Source: Streptomyces sp. NBC_00878
Lineage (GTDB): Bacteria; Actinomycetota; Actinomycetes; Streptomycetales; Streptomycetaceae
DNA length: 64,000 nt
Direction of reading: 5' to 3'
NCBI RefSeq assembly: GCF_026341515.1
Contig: NZ_JAPEOK010000002.1
Coordinates: 372,001 to 436,000, forward strand
The notes beneath the pieces were generated by a model. It made no database searches, was not told the DNA's origin, and was given only the letters and a program-made list of their open reading frames with translations. Of this stretch, positions 50,791-59,292 are shown in pieces. Position 1 is the first letter of the stretch; every line of letters starts with the position of its first letter. Both the position numbers and the translations under genes were made by a program.

Positions 50791-51429
50791 ATGAGCCCAC
50801 GACAGACCCCGGAGCCCACTGAGCGAACGGCCATGCCGTGGCGAAGGAAGGTGGCCATAGCCGCGCTGGCAGGAGCCTTACTGGCCGGGCCCGGCGTCGC
50901 GCAGGCCGCACCGCAGGCTGCCCCCGTACCCCGGGAACAGGTGGCGGCGGCCACCATCACCTGGACCCTCGAACGGGCGAGCAACCCCACCCAGGACCAG
51001 CAGACGGCCTACACCCTCATCACGGCAGCCATGAACGCCGCGGTGGCCCGGTACAACAACCTGAGCGACCTGGGCAAGACCATCACCGTCCGCTACGACC
51101 CGGGCGTACCCACCGCTGATGGCAACATCAACGGAACCATTCGCTTCGGCAACCGGGGCTACATGACCGAGAGGACCGCGCTGCACGAGATCGCCCACAC
51201 CATCGGCGTGGGTACGAGTTCGGGCTGGTCCTCCCTCGGCGGCAGCGGTACCTGGCGCGGCGCGCAGGCCACGGCGCTCGTCAAGCAGTACGACGGCTCG
51301 GGCGCCACGCTGTCCACCGGCGGCGGGCACTTCTGGCCCTACGGCCTGAACTACGACAACGAGTTCTCGAACACGGCGGCCGATCGCCACGTCCAGATCG
51401 TCGCCGCCATGGTGCGCGACGGCCTGTAG
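50791..51429 (+). CDS. Secreted protein with HExxH metallopeptidase motif
   Basis: A 212-residue exported protein. The ATG has AGGAGGAG upstream; residues 18-40 form a signal peptide (WRRKVAIAALAGALLAGPGV, cut after AQA). The mature part contains ALHEIAHTIGVGTSSGW with His132, Glu133 and His136 of a zinc-peptidase motif; the third ligand is not obvious. It resembles small Streptomyces proteins sometimes joined to ricin lectins, but no lectin is present here. Residue 30 is encoded by TTA, so translation would depend on the bldA tRNA and fit late growth. Confidence 0.7.
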   Translation: MSPRQTPEPTERTAMPWRRKVAIAALAGALLAGPGVAQAAPQAAPVPREQVAAATITWTLERASNPTQDQQTAYTLITAAMNAAVARYNNLSDLGKTITVRYDPGVPTADGNINGTIRFGNRGYMTERTALHEIAHTIGVGTSSGWSSLGGSGTWRGAQATALVKQYDGSGATLSTGGGHFWPYGLNYDNEFSNTAADRHVQIVAAMVRDGL

Positions 51430-51534
51430 TTCGGCAGCATCGTGCGGGTCTCCGTCTCATGCTGTGGAGGAAGGGCACCCCTGCCTCCGAGGCGCGACCC
51501 GCACCCCGCACCCGCACACACCAAGGACTCCTGA

Positions 51535-52350
51535 ATGAACGACGTGTCGGCTTCCCACCGTCTCGTGGCCGGCGCGCCCGACTCCCCGGTGATCCTGCAC
51601 GTCCCGCATTCCTCGCGGGTCATCCCGGCGGACGTGCGCGGCGGCATCGTGCTCGAAGACGCGGCGCTGGAACGGGAGTTGGACCACATCACCGACGCGC
51701 ACACCGCCCGGATCGCGGCGACGGCCGCCGAGCGCTGCGCCACCGAGCCCTGGCAGTTCGTCAACCTGTTGTCGCGGCTGGTCGTCGACCCCGAACGATT
51801 CCCGGACGACCGGGAGGAGATGCTGGCGGTGGGCATGGGCGCGGTCTACACGCGGACCACGCACAGGGCGGACCTCCGCCCGGCCGACCACGACGGGCAG
51901 CCGCTCATCGACCGGTACTTCCACCCGTACGCCGCCGCCGTCACCGACGCCGTGACCCAGCGGCTGGACACCGTCGGACGGGCCGTGATCATCGACGTCC
52001 ACTCCTACCCGACCGAGCGCCTGCCCTACGAGCTGCACGGAGACGGACCCCGGCCGCCCATCTGCCTGGGCCGGGACGCCTTCCACACCCCGGCCGGCCT
52101 CCTGGCCCACGCCGAGAAGGCGTTCGCGGGCTTCGGCGGCACGGGAGTCAACAGCCCCTTCAGCGGTACGTACGTCCCACTGAAGTACTACGGGAACGAC
52201 GAACGGGTCAGCGCCCTGATGATCGAGATCCGACGGGACGTCTACATGTCCGAGCCGGGCGGCCCGGCCGGCCCCGGCCTCGATACGGTCGCGCACGCGC
52301 TCGCCGACCTGGTCGACATGGCGAGCGGGGTAGACACGGGACGCGGCTAG
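51535..52350 (+). CDS. N-formylglutamate amidohydrolase-family protein
   Basis: A 271-residue zinc hydrolase-like protein. Characteristic parts are PVILHVPHSSRVIPADVRGG near the start, ELDHITDAHTARIA, FVNLLSRLVVDPERFPDD, DRYFHPYAAAVTDAV, IIDVHSYPTERLPYE and MIEIRRDVYM. The His, Asp and Glu residues in these segments are probable metal ligands. In histidine breakdown HutG releases formate from N-formylglutamate, but no hut genes are nearby, so a different N-acyl substrate is possible. Confidence 0.85.
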   Translation: MNDVSASHRLVAGAPDSPVILHVPHSSRVIPADVRGGIVLEDAALERELDHITDAHTARIAATAAERCATEPWQFVNLLSRLVVDPERFPDDREEMLAVGMGAVYTRTTHRADLRPADHDGQPLIDRYFHPYAAAVTDAVTQRLDTVGRAVIIDVHSYPTERLPYELHGDGPRPPICLGRDAFHTPAGLLAHAEKAFAGFGGTGVNSPFSGTYVPLKYYGNDERVSALMIEIRRDVYMSEPGGPAGPGLDTVAHALADLVDMASGVDTGRG

Positions 52351-52548
52351 CGCCCACCGGGAACGGGCCAAGAGTCTTCGCGGTGAACGGGAAACGGGTG
52401 GTCCCGGCAACGGGAGTGCCGATGGTCCTGCCGATGTTCGGCATGGCGGTCGGCGGGGCCACGGTCTTGGTCGAAGCGTGGTGACCGCCAGGCCGGGAGA
52501 CCCCGCCCGGAGAAGCCGCTGTCGGATGTGTCCTCTAAGCTCCCGCGC

Positions 52549-54297
52549 ATGAGCGAGGGGGACATGGACAGACGGGTCATCGACGGGCGGTTCCGGCTGG
52601 AGTCGCGCCTCGGTGGCGGCGGTATGGGGACGGTCTGGCGGGCCACGGACCTTGTCCTGCACCGGAGTGTGGCCGTCAAAGAGGTGCGGCCGCCGGATGC
52701 GGGGCTGGCCGAGTACGACCCTGACGGCGCGCGGATGCTGCGGGAGCGGGTGCTGCGCGAGGCCAGGGCGCTGGCCAGGATCGACCACCCCAATGTCGTG
52801 ACGATCCATCACATCGTCGACGGTGGCGAGGGCACCTATCCATGGATCGTCATGGAACTGGTCAGCGGCGGATCGCTGGCCGACCGCCTGAGCCGGGGAC
52901 GGATGGACAGTGCCGAGACGGCCCGGCTCGGACGCGAGGTCCTGGCCGCGCTGCGAGCCGCGCACGACGCGGGCATCCAGCACCGGGACGTCAAGCCCGC
53001 CAACGTGCTCCTTCGCCCCGACGGCCGCCCCGTACTGACGGACTTCGGGATCGCGGCGATCCGCGAATCGACGGCTCTCACCGCCACCGGGTCCATCATC
53101 GGCACGGCCGACTACATGGCGCCGGAGCGAGTATCGGGCAACGACGGCGGCGCGGCCTCGGACCTGTGGTCGCTGGCGATGATGCTGTACGCAGCCGTCG
53201 AGGGCAGGCATCCGCTACGCCGGGGCACGACACTGGCCACACTCGCGGCCGTCCTCTACGAGGAGGTCCCGCCACCGGTGAACGCCGGGCGCCTGGCAGA
53301 TGTCCTGATGCGCGTACTGGTACGCGATCCTGCAGCGCGTCCGGGTGCCGAGACCCTGGACCGGATGCTGGCGGCCGTGGCGGACACCGAGGCGGCCGTG
53401 GTCGACGGTGGAGCGGTCGTGGCCGAGGCCGGAAGGGACACCACCTCCTACCGGCTGACGCCTCCGTCGGCTGCCCCGGCAGCCCCGACCGGCCCGGACG
53501 AATTCGGTCCACCGTCCGGGTACGCGACACCGCAGGACGCCGTTCCCTCGCTGCCCTCCGCTTCCGTGCCGTACCCGGGGGCGCCCGCCGGTGCGCCGAC
53601 CCCCGCCCACCCGTTCCGGCGAAGGCGGTGGACCAAGGTCGTCCTGTCCGCCGCCGCCACAGCGCTCGTCGGTGTTCTGGTATGGACACTGGTGCCGGAC
53701 GGCGAGAAGTCCGAATCCTCGTCCTCCGGGGCCACCGGGAGCGGGGCGAGGGCGACGCCGTCGACCGTCAGTACGCCGACGTCCAGGCCGTCCGCGGATG
53801 CTTCGACGCCCACGCCCCAGAAGACGGACAAGGGAGAAGGCGCTGATCTGCTGACGCCCGACGGCATCCGCACCGCGATCAAGGCGTTCAAGAAGGAGAC
53901 GGGCAGCGACCTGTTCGGCGATTTCAAGGTGTACCCCGAGCACATCTCCGCTTACGTGATGGTCAAGGGAAGCCGGACCCAGTACGACATGTACACCTAC
54001 CGTGTCGACCGGGGTTTGGAGAAGGGAATCATCAAGGGCTCGCTGTCCGGGGGAGCCCAGGTGTTCAGCCCGGACGAATTCGACTGGGACACGGTCCCCA
54101 CGCTGCTCGCCGAGGCCAGGAAGAAACTGAACGTCGACAGCCCCACGAGCCGCTACTTGCTGGTCGAAGGGTCGAACAATGTGTTCGACACCCCCGCCAA
54201 TATGGCCGTGTACCTCAGCAACGAGTACAACGAGGGCGGCTATCTGGAGGCCGACATCCACGGCAAGGTGACCAAAGTGATGGCCGCCGACGGATGA
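52549..54297 (+). CDS. Transmembrane serine/threonine protein kinase
   Basis: A 582-residue Hanks-type kinase. The catalytic domain (about 8-270) has the glycine loop LGGGGMGTVWRA, Lys in VAVKEV, HRDVKPANVL, DFGIAAI and APERVSG. A Pro-rich linker (about 290-365) leads to one membrane helix (VVLSAAATALVGVLVWTLV). The C-terminal about 150 residues are extracellular, with the sensor-like ISAYVMVKGSRTQYDMYTYR; no PASTA repeats are seen. MSEGD...RRVIDGRF is the usual start of such Streptomyces kinases. A 7-codon extension from GTG 52528 is possible. Confidence 0.9.
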   Translation: MSEGDMDRRVIDGRFRLESRLGGGGMGTVWRATDLVLHRSVAVKEVRPPDAGLAEYDPDGARMLRERVLREARALARIDHPNVVTIHHIVDGGEGTYPWIVMELVSGGSLADRLSRGRMDSAETARLGREVLAALRAAHDAGIQHRDVKPANVLLRPDGRPVLTDFGIAAIRESTALTATGSIIGTADYMAPERVSGNDGGAASDLWSLAMMLYAAVEGRHPLRRGTTLATLAAVLYEEVPPPVNAGRLADVLMRVLVRDPAARPGAETLDRMLAAVADTEAAVVDGGAVVAEAGRDTTSYRLTPPSAAPAAPTGPDEFGPPSGYATPQDAVPSLPSASVPYPGAPAGAPTPAHPFRRRRWTKVVLSAAATALVGVLVWTLVPDGEKSESSSSGATGSGARATPSTVSTPTSRPSADASTPTPQKTDKGEGADLLTPDGIRTAIKAFKKETGSDLFGDFKVYPEHISAYVMVKGSRTQYDMYTYRVDRGLEKGIIKGSLSGGAQVFSPDEFDWDTVPTLLAEARKKLNVDSPTSRYLLVEGSNNVFDTPANMAVYLSNEYNEGGYLEADIHGKVTKVMAADG

Positions 54298-54314
54298 TCC
54301 CGGGCCATCATCCG
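54291..54314. terminator. Bidirectional hairpin between kinase and M1 peptidase genes
   Basis: CGGATGAT at 54291-54298 pairs perfectly with ATCATCCG at 54307-54314 around an 8-base loop. It overlaps the kinase stop codon and lies 20 bases from the M1 peptidase stop. It has no U-tract. Confidence 0.45.
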
Positions 54315-54334
54315 GCCGCATGCGCCGCCCGACC

Positions 54335-55735
54335 TCAGCGGATGCGATGCCTCTTCCAGAAGGGACCCAGATCCTTGTCCGTCACGGACTGTGCGGCCTT
54401 CTTGAAGTCGGCGGTGGTGGAGAGGCCGTACCAGTGGTCGAGGGCGTACCGCTTGAGGAGGCGTGCCATGGTGTCGGCCCCGAGGGACTGTTCGAGGCGG
54501 GCCAGGGCGCAGGGGCCCGCCGTGTAGACGAGGTGGTACTCGTCGCGGTGCTGGGACCAGTAGGCCATCGAGTTGGTGAGCGCGGTGCTCCCGCTCGGCC
54601 AGTCGTCCGACCAGCAGTCGCTGGTGTCCCAGCCGTAGAAGCGCGCGTTGGCGTACTGGGCGAAGCTCTCGTCCAGCCAGGGCGAGCCGTATTCGTCGTT
54701 GCCCACGATGCCGTACCACCACTGGTGGGCCACCTCGTGGACGACGGCGCTGCCCTCCTCGCTGGTCCCGAGGAGGACCAGGCCGGGGTACTCCATGCCG
54801 CCGCCGAACTCCTTGGTCATCACCAGGTCGATCTCGCCGTACGGATAGCGGCCGAACTCCTTGCCGAACCGGTCGACGGCGGCGACGCCGTCCTTGCGGT
54901 TGAGGCGCACACCCGCGGCGGGCGTGTTCGGTGCCCAGTACGACTTCACGCGTACACCCCCGGGCGAGGTCTCGGTCGCCGTCCGGAACGGGCCAGCCGC
55001 CCACGCGAAGTCCCGTACCCGGTGCGCGACGCTGTGTGTGACCGTGCGCCCGGGCTTGCCGGGGCTGGTCCAGGTGCGGCCGGTCGCCGGGACCTTGAGG
55101 GCCGAGGGGTGGTCGAGGCGCACCCGGAAGTCGCCCGCCAGTGCGTAGAAGCTCTCCCCGGTCGACACGTACGGATCGAGGTGCCAGCCCTTCGCGTCGT
55201 GCACGGCGAGCACCGGCAGCGCGTTGCCCAGGAAGCGGAACGCGCCCTCACGACCGAAGCGGCTGTTGCGCGTGGGCACGGTGATCGACACGTCGAAGGC
55301 GACGGCCGCCCGCTCACCGCGCGCGAGCGGCTTCGGCAGGGCGATGCGCAGCGCCGTGCAGTTCACGGTGAGCCCGGCGGCGGTGCCGCCACGCACCTTG
55401 GACACCTTGACAGGGGACGGCTTGCCGGGCGTGCCGCACTTGTCGTCTCCGTTGCCCCACAGCCGTACGTACACCTCGTGCAGGGGCCGATCGGAGGCGT
55501 TGCGGAACGACACCCGCTGTCGGCCCGTCCAGTGGGAGCCGTCGGCGTCGCCGCGCAGGGTCACGTCGTAGCGACGGCGATCGGGCGTCGCGGCTTTGGA
55601 GGTCCCTGTCTCGGCCTCGGCCTTGGGTGCCGTGACGGCATCGGCCGCGGTGGAGCCCGTCGCCACGAGCAGCGCGATCAGGCCAACGAGCAGACGACGA
55701 CCGGTTCTTGACGACCAGACAGGTAACGACGACAT
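54335..55735 (-). CDS. Exported M1-family metallopeptidase
   Basis: A 466-residue zinc aminopeptidase-like protein. A signal peptide is visible (RRLLVGLIALLVATGSTAAD). The catalytic motifs are GGGMEYPG (311-318) and HEVAHQWW (His333, Glu334, His337) with the third ligand Glu356 in WLDESFAQYA. It lacks the long C-terminal helical domain of PepN and matches short secreted M1 enzymes of Streptomyces. The fourth codon is TTA if ATG 55735 is used (a GTG six codons earlier is possible), so bldA control is likely. It would trim peptides outside the cell. Confidence 0.9.
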   Translation of the reverse strand: MSSLPVWSSRTGRRLLVGLIALLVATGSTAADAVTAPKAEAETGTSKAATPDRRRYDVTLRGDADGSHWTGRQRVSFRNASDRPLHEVYVRLWGNGDDKCGTPGKPSPVKVSKVRGGTAAGLTVNCTALRIALPKPLARGERAAVAFDVSITVPTRNSRFGREGAFRFLGNALPVLAVHDAKGWHLDPYVSTGESFYALAGDFRVRLDHPSALKVPATGRTWTSPGKPGRTVTHSVAHRVRDFAWAAGPFRTATETSPGGVRVKSYWAPNTPAAGVRLNRKDGVAAVDRFGKEFGRYPYGEIDLVMTKEFGGGMEYPGLVLLGTSEEGSAVVHEVAHQWWYGIVGNDEYGSPWLDESFAQYANARFYGWDTSDCWSDDWPSGSTALTNSMAYWSQHRDEYHLVYTAGPCALARLEQSLGADTMARLLKRYALDHWYGLSTTADFKKAAQSVTDKDLGPFWKRHRIR

Positions 55736-55914
55736 GGCAGCCGATCCTGCCACACCGGTCCGACATTCGCCTGCTCAGCGGAGGCGGTGCATATCCAGTC
55801 GATCTCCGGGGAACCGCCGCAGGGCCCGTCGGCGCCTGGACCGAGTCATCTAGGATGACGAGTCGAAGCGCTTGCATGCGTGGAGAGTTGCGTTCAACGC
55901 CAGGGAGAACATCC

Positions 55915-56820
55915 ATGGGCGCCGAAGAGGCCGTTCGTACACCTGACGCCAACCCTGTCTTAGATTCCCGGACCGCGGGGCCGACGGTGCCACGTCTGGT
56001 GCTGGGCGCGCGGCTGCGCCGACTGCGGGAGGAGCGGCAGATCACCCGTGAGGACGCGGGCGAGGCCATCCGCGCCTCCCAGTCCAAGATCAGCAGAATG
56101 GAGTGGGGCCGGCACGGGTTCAAGATGCGTGACGTGTCCGATCTCCTCACTCTCTACGGAGTCACGGACGAGGCCGAACGCGCCACGTTGCTGGCCTTGG
56201 CCGAACAGGCCAACACCCCTGGCTGGTGGCAGCCGTTCAACGACGTGGTGCCCGCCTGGATGCAGGCCTACCTCGGGGCCGAACAGGCGGCGAGTCTCGT
56301 CCGCTGCTTCGAGGCCCAGGTGGTACCGGACCTTCTGCAGATCCCCGACTACGCCCGCGCCGCCATCCGGCTCACCCGCCCGCACATCTCCGCGGAGGAA
56401 CTCGACCGGCGGGTCACCTTGCGGATGAAACGCCAGGAGATCCTGCACAGGCAGCGGGCCACTCAGCTCTGGGCCGTGATCGACGAGGCGGCGCTCCGTC
56501 GCCCGGTGGGCGGCACCAGCGCGATGCGCGCCCAGCTCCGGCATCTCATCGAGGTCTGCCAACTCCCGCGGGTCACCGTCCAGATCGTGCCGTTCCTCGC
56601 CGGTGGTCACCCTGCGGCCGGCGGGCCGGTCACCATCGTGCGCCTGCCCGGCGGTCAACTGCCCGACATGGTCTACCTCGAACAGCTCGCGGGCGCCGTC
56701 TATCCCGACAAGCCGGCCGAGACCGAGTACTACTGGGACGTCATGAACCGCCTGGTCGTGAAGGCCGAATCGCCCGACGCGACGTGCGCCATCCTCCATC
56801 GCATCCTCCAGGAAACCTGA
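55915..56820 (+). CDS. XRE-family regulator with DUF5753 (Scr1-like)
   Basis: A 301-residue regulator. The helix-turn-helix is LGARLRRLREERQITREDAG, EAIRASQSKISRMEWGRHGF (about 30-85). The rest is the DUF5753 effector domain (GWWQPFNDVVPAWMQAYLGA, EAQVVPDLLQIPDYARAAI, VYLEQLAGAVYPDKPAE). GGGAG lies 7 bases before the ATG. Such regulators usually act with a small DUF397 protein; none is adjacent here. Residue 16 is a TTA leucine. It is convergent with the methyltransferase. Confidence 0.9.
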   Translation: MGAEEAVRTPDANPVLDSRTAGPTVPRLVLGARLRRLREERQITREDAGEAIRASQSKISRMEWGRHGFKMRDVSDLLTLYGVTDEAERATLLALAEQANTPGWWQPFNDVVPAWMQAYLGAEQAASLVRCFEAQVVPDLLQIPDYARAAIRLTRPHISAEELDRRVTLRMKRQEILHRQRATQLWAVIDEAALRRPVGGTSAMRAQLRHLIEVCQLPRVTVQIVPFLAGGHPAAGGPVTIVRLPGGQLPDMVYLEQLAGAVYPDKPAETEYYWDVMNRLVVKAESPDATCAILHRILQET

Positions 56821-56854
56821 CGCTGCGCCGGGGCCCGGCCCGCCCCGTCAGCGT
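56820..56854. terminator. Bidirectional hairpin between XRE and methyltransferase genes
   Basis: ACGCTG pairs with CAGCGT at the base, and GGGGC with GCCCC inside, giving a GC-rich stem-loop across the 27-base gap between two convergent stops. Confidence 0.5.
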
Positions 56855-57663
56855 TTGAGGGCGACGCCTCCGTACTGATGCACCTCCGCCGGGAGCCCCC
56901 AGGCCTCGGTGTCAGGACGCCAGCGCGAGCACGAAGTCACGCCCGGCTCAAGCAGTTCCAGGCCGTCGAAGTAGCGCGCGATCTGCTCGGGACTGCGGAG
57001 GATGTACGGGATCGAGCCCCCCTCGTTGTACTGCTGTATGGCGTTGAGGTAGGCGTCACTGGTGTTGCTGCTGTCGTACTGCACGAGGTAGCTGCCGGAA
57101 GGCAGGCCATCCACCAACTGCCGCACGATCGAGCGTGCCTCGTCATGGTCCTCGATGTGGCCGAGAATGCCCATCAGCATCAGAGCGACAGGCCGGCCGA
57201 AGTCGAGCGTCTTCGCGGCCTCGCGCAGGATCGTGCTCGGATCGCGCAGATCGGCGTCGACGTAGTTGGTGACACCGTCGGAGGTGCTGACGAGCAGCGC
57301 ACGGGCGTGTGCCAGTACCAAGGGGTCGTTGTCGACGTAGACGATCCGGCAGTCAGGGGCCACCCGTTGGGCGATCTCGTGGGTGTTGTCCACATTGGGC
57401 AGCCCCGTGCCTATGTCCAGGAACTGCCGGATCCCCTCTTCGGCCGCCAGATGACGCACGGCACGGGCCAGGAAGTACCGGGCGGCACGGGCCCCGGTCT
57501 CGATCCCCGGGAAGACCTCGCGGAACGCGTCACCGGCTATGCGGTCGACTTCGTAGTTGTCCTTCCCGCCCAGCCAGTAGTTCCAGATCCGGGCCGACTG
57601 CGGCACGGTGGTATCGATCCTGGAGAGTGCCTCCTGGCCGGCGTTCTCTCGTTCATCGGTCAT
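56848..57663 (-). CDS. SAM-dependent methyltransferase (DUF574 type)
   Basis: A 271-residue protein of the large actinobacterial DUF574 family. Recognisable parts are SARIWNYWLGGKDNYEVDR near the N-terminus, FLDIGTGLPN as SAM loop, IVYVDNDPLVLAHARALL, LMLMGILGHIEDHDEARSIV and a C-terminal WRPDTEAWGLPAEVHQYGG. AGGAG is 5 bases before the ATG. The target is unknown in this family, which is found in many copies per Streptomyces genome, often close to XRE/DUF397 genes as here. Confidence 0.88.
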   Translation of the reverse strand: MTDERENAGQEALSRIDTTVPQSARIWNYWLGGKDNYEVDRIAGDAFREVFPGIETGARAARYFLARAVRHLAAEEGIRQFLDIGTGLPNVDNTHEIAQRVAPDCRIVYVDNDPLVLAHARALLVSTSDGVTNYVDADLRDPSTILREAAKTLDFGRPVALMLMGILGHIEDHDEARSIVRQLVDGLPSGSYLVQYDSSNTSDAYLNAIQQYNEGGSIPYILRSPEQIARYFDGLELLEPGVTSCSRWRPDTEAWGLPAEVHQYGGVALKR

Positions 57664-57982
57664 GGACACTCCTGTTGTGTACGTGCGTGTACGTGTGTGA
57701 GAACCGCGAAACCGGCGAGTATCAGCCGTGGACGCCCACGCTATTCCCCGAGTCTCGGATCTTGTCCATCCGCAGGCCCAACCTGTCCGTGCTTCGCTGG
57801 CCAATGACTTGTTTGTGTTGCTCGGAGGAGCCGAATTTCGGTATTCGGGCCGTCACTTCACAGAACGTGCACAGAAGTTCATCAATCATTTAGGGTTCAA
57901 GCGTTACGCTCCCCGGCAGTCGAGTCGTCGACGGTGCCCCACCTGCCGCGGCACTCGCCCCCCAGAGTCACAGGAGACTGGC
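57664..57982. other. Divergent intergenic region with alternating purine-pyrimidine tract
   Basis: This 319-base stretch lies between the methyltransferase and oxidoreductase starts. At 57676-57699 a 24-base run strictly alternates purine and pyrimidine (TGTGTACGTGCGTGTACGTG and onward), a pattern able to adopt Z-DNA. The centre (57740-57910) is less GC-rich than the genes. No convincing gene is present; both promoters should lie here. Confidence 0.5.
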
Positions 57983-59089
57983 GTGCACGACGGCGACGTA
58001 GTGGTGATCGGCGGCGGCTATGCGGGCGTCCGGCTGGCGAAGCGACTGGACGGCACGGCACGGGTCACGCTCGTGGATCGTAAGGACGTCTTCTTCCACC
58101 GCATAGCCTCCCTGCGCGCCGGTGTGCGTCCGGAATGGACGGTCGCTCCGTTCATCCCGTACGACCGGCTGCTGCGCAACGGCCGTGTGGCCGTGGGCAA
58201 GGCGGTCCGCGTCGACACCGCCGAACGGCAGGTGGTGCTGGCCACGGGGGAGCGTCTTCCGTACGACGTGGTGGTGATCGCGACCGGAGCCGACTATCCG
58301 GAACCGGCCCGTTTCGTCGGCACCACCACCGAGGAGGCGGCCAAGTCGTTCGCCGGACACCAGCAGAACGTCGCCGCCGCCGATCATGTCCTCGTCGTCG
58401 GCGGCGGGCCCTCCGGCGTCGAACTCAGCGCCGAGATCCGCCTGGCCCGCCCGGACGCCCGGGTCACGCTCGCCCACTCCGGTCCTGCGCTGCTCCACTG
58501 CACGGGCAGCGAGCGGGCCGGGCGCAAGGCCCATGTCTGGCTGGAGTCCCACGACGTGGAGGTGCTGCTCGACTCCTACATGTCCCTGGGCCACGACTTC
58601 GGTACCTATCGCGACGCCCGCGGGAGCGTCATCGAGGCCGACCTCGCTTTCTGGGCGACGGGCACCACCCCCAACACGCTCTGGCTGCGCCTGGCCGGGC
58701 ACGGCGACTGGCTGAACGCGGACGGGCATGTGAAGGTCGACCGGATGCTCCGGGCCGAGGGGCGGCCGGACGTGTTCGCCGTCGGCGACGTGAACGACGC
58801 CTGCGATCTCAAGATCACCCCCGCCGCGCTCGCACAGGCGGACCTCGCCGCCCACAACATCCGTGTCTACCTGCGCAGTTCCGGCAGGCACCGCACACAG
58901 TCCCGCTCATACCGGGCGATCCATCGCACCCCGCTCATCGTGCCGTTCGGCGAGGCGGGCGGCGTGACCATGCTGCCCGTGCCCGGCGGCGAGACCGCGG
59001 TACTCGGCGGCCGTACCACCATGTTGGCCAAGGCCAAGACCCTTATGACCCCTTACATGAGGCGGCAACTCGGGTACACAGCGGCCTGA
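57983..59089 (+). CDS. FAD-dependent pyridine nucleotide-disulfide oxidoreductase family protein (NDH-2/FSP1-like)
   Basis: A 368-residue flavoprotein. The GTG has CAGGAG 6 bases upstream. It contains the FAD dinucleotide fold VVVIGGGYAGVRLAKRL, the NAD fold VLVVGGGPSGVELSAEI, ATGADYPEP and the FAD-closing FAVGDVNDACDLK. There is no CxxC redox pair, so it is not a disulfide reductase. It resembles type II NADH dehydrogenases and FSP1-like quinone reductases; a C-terminal hydrophobic region might touch the membrane. The acceptor is unknown. Confidence 0.85.
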   Translation: MHDGDVVVIGGGYAGVRLAKRLDGTARVTLVDRKDVFFHRIASLRAGVRPEWTVAPFIPYDRLLRNGRVAVGKAVRVDTAERQVVLATGERLPYDVVVIATGADYPEPARFVGTTTEEAAKSFAGHQQNVAAADHVLVVGGGPSGVELSAEIRLARPDARVTLAHSGPALLHCTGSERAGRKAHVWLESHDVEVLLDSYMSLGHDFGTYRDARGSVIEADLAFWATGTTPNTLWLRLAGHGDWLNADGHVKVDRMLRAEGRPDVFAVGDVNDACDLKITPAALAQADLAAHNIRVYLRSSGRHRTQSRSYRAIHRTPLIVPFGEAGGVTMLPVPGGETAVLGGRTTMLAKAKTLMTPYMRRQLGYTAA

Positions 59090-59096
59090 CACGCGA

Positions 59097-59168
59097 CGCC
59101 CGGCCCCGGCACACGAACGGCGCCCGGCCCCGGCACACGAACGGCGCCCGGCCCCGACACGCGAACGA
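59097..59168 (+). repeat. 24-base tandem repeat, three copies
   Basis: The unit starts CGCCCGGCCCCGGCACACGA. Copies at 59097-59120 and 59121-59144 are identical; the third (59145-59168) has three changes. The array starts 8 bases after the oxidoreductase stop and lies within the gap before the P450 gene. Confidence 0.85.
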
Positions 59169-59292
59169 CGACGCATTGGTGCCACCCGTCGTTCGCTCAC
59201 AGGTGTGCCCTGAGGTGAGGTAAGGTCCCCACCGTTTCCAACTACCGGCTGATGGTGATCCGGTACGGGGAGTGTCGGAGGGCGGCGAGACG

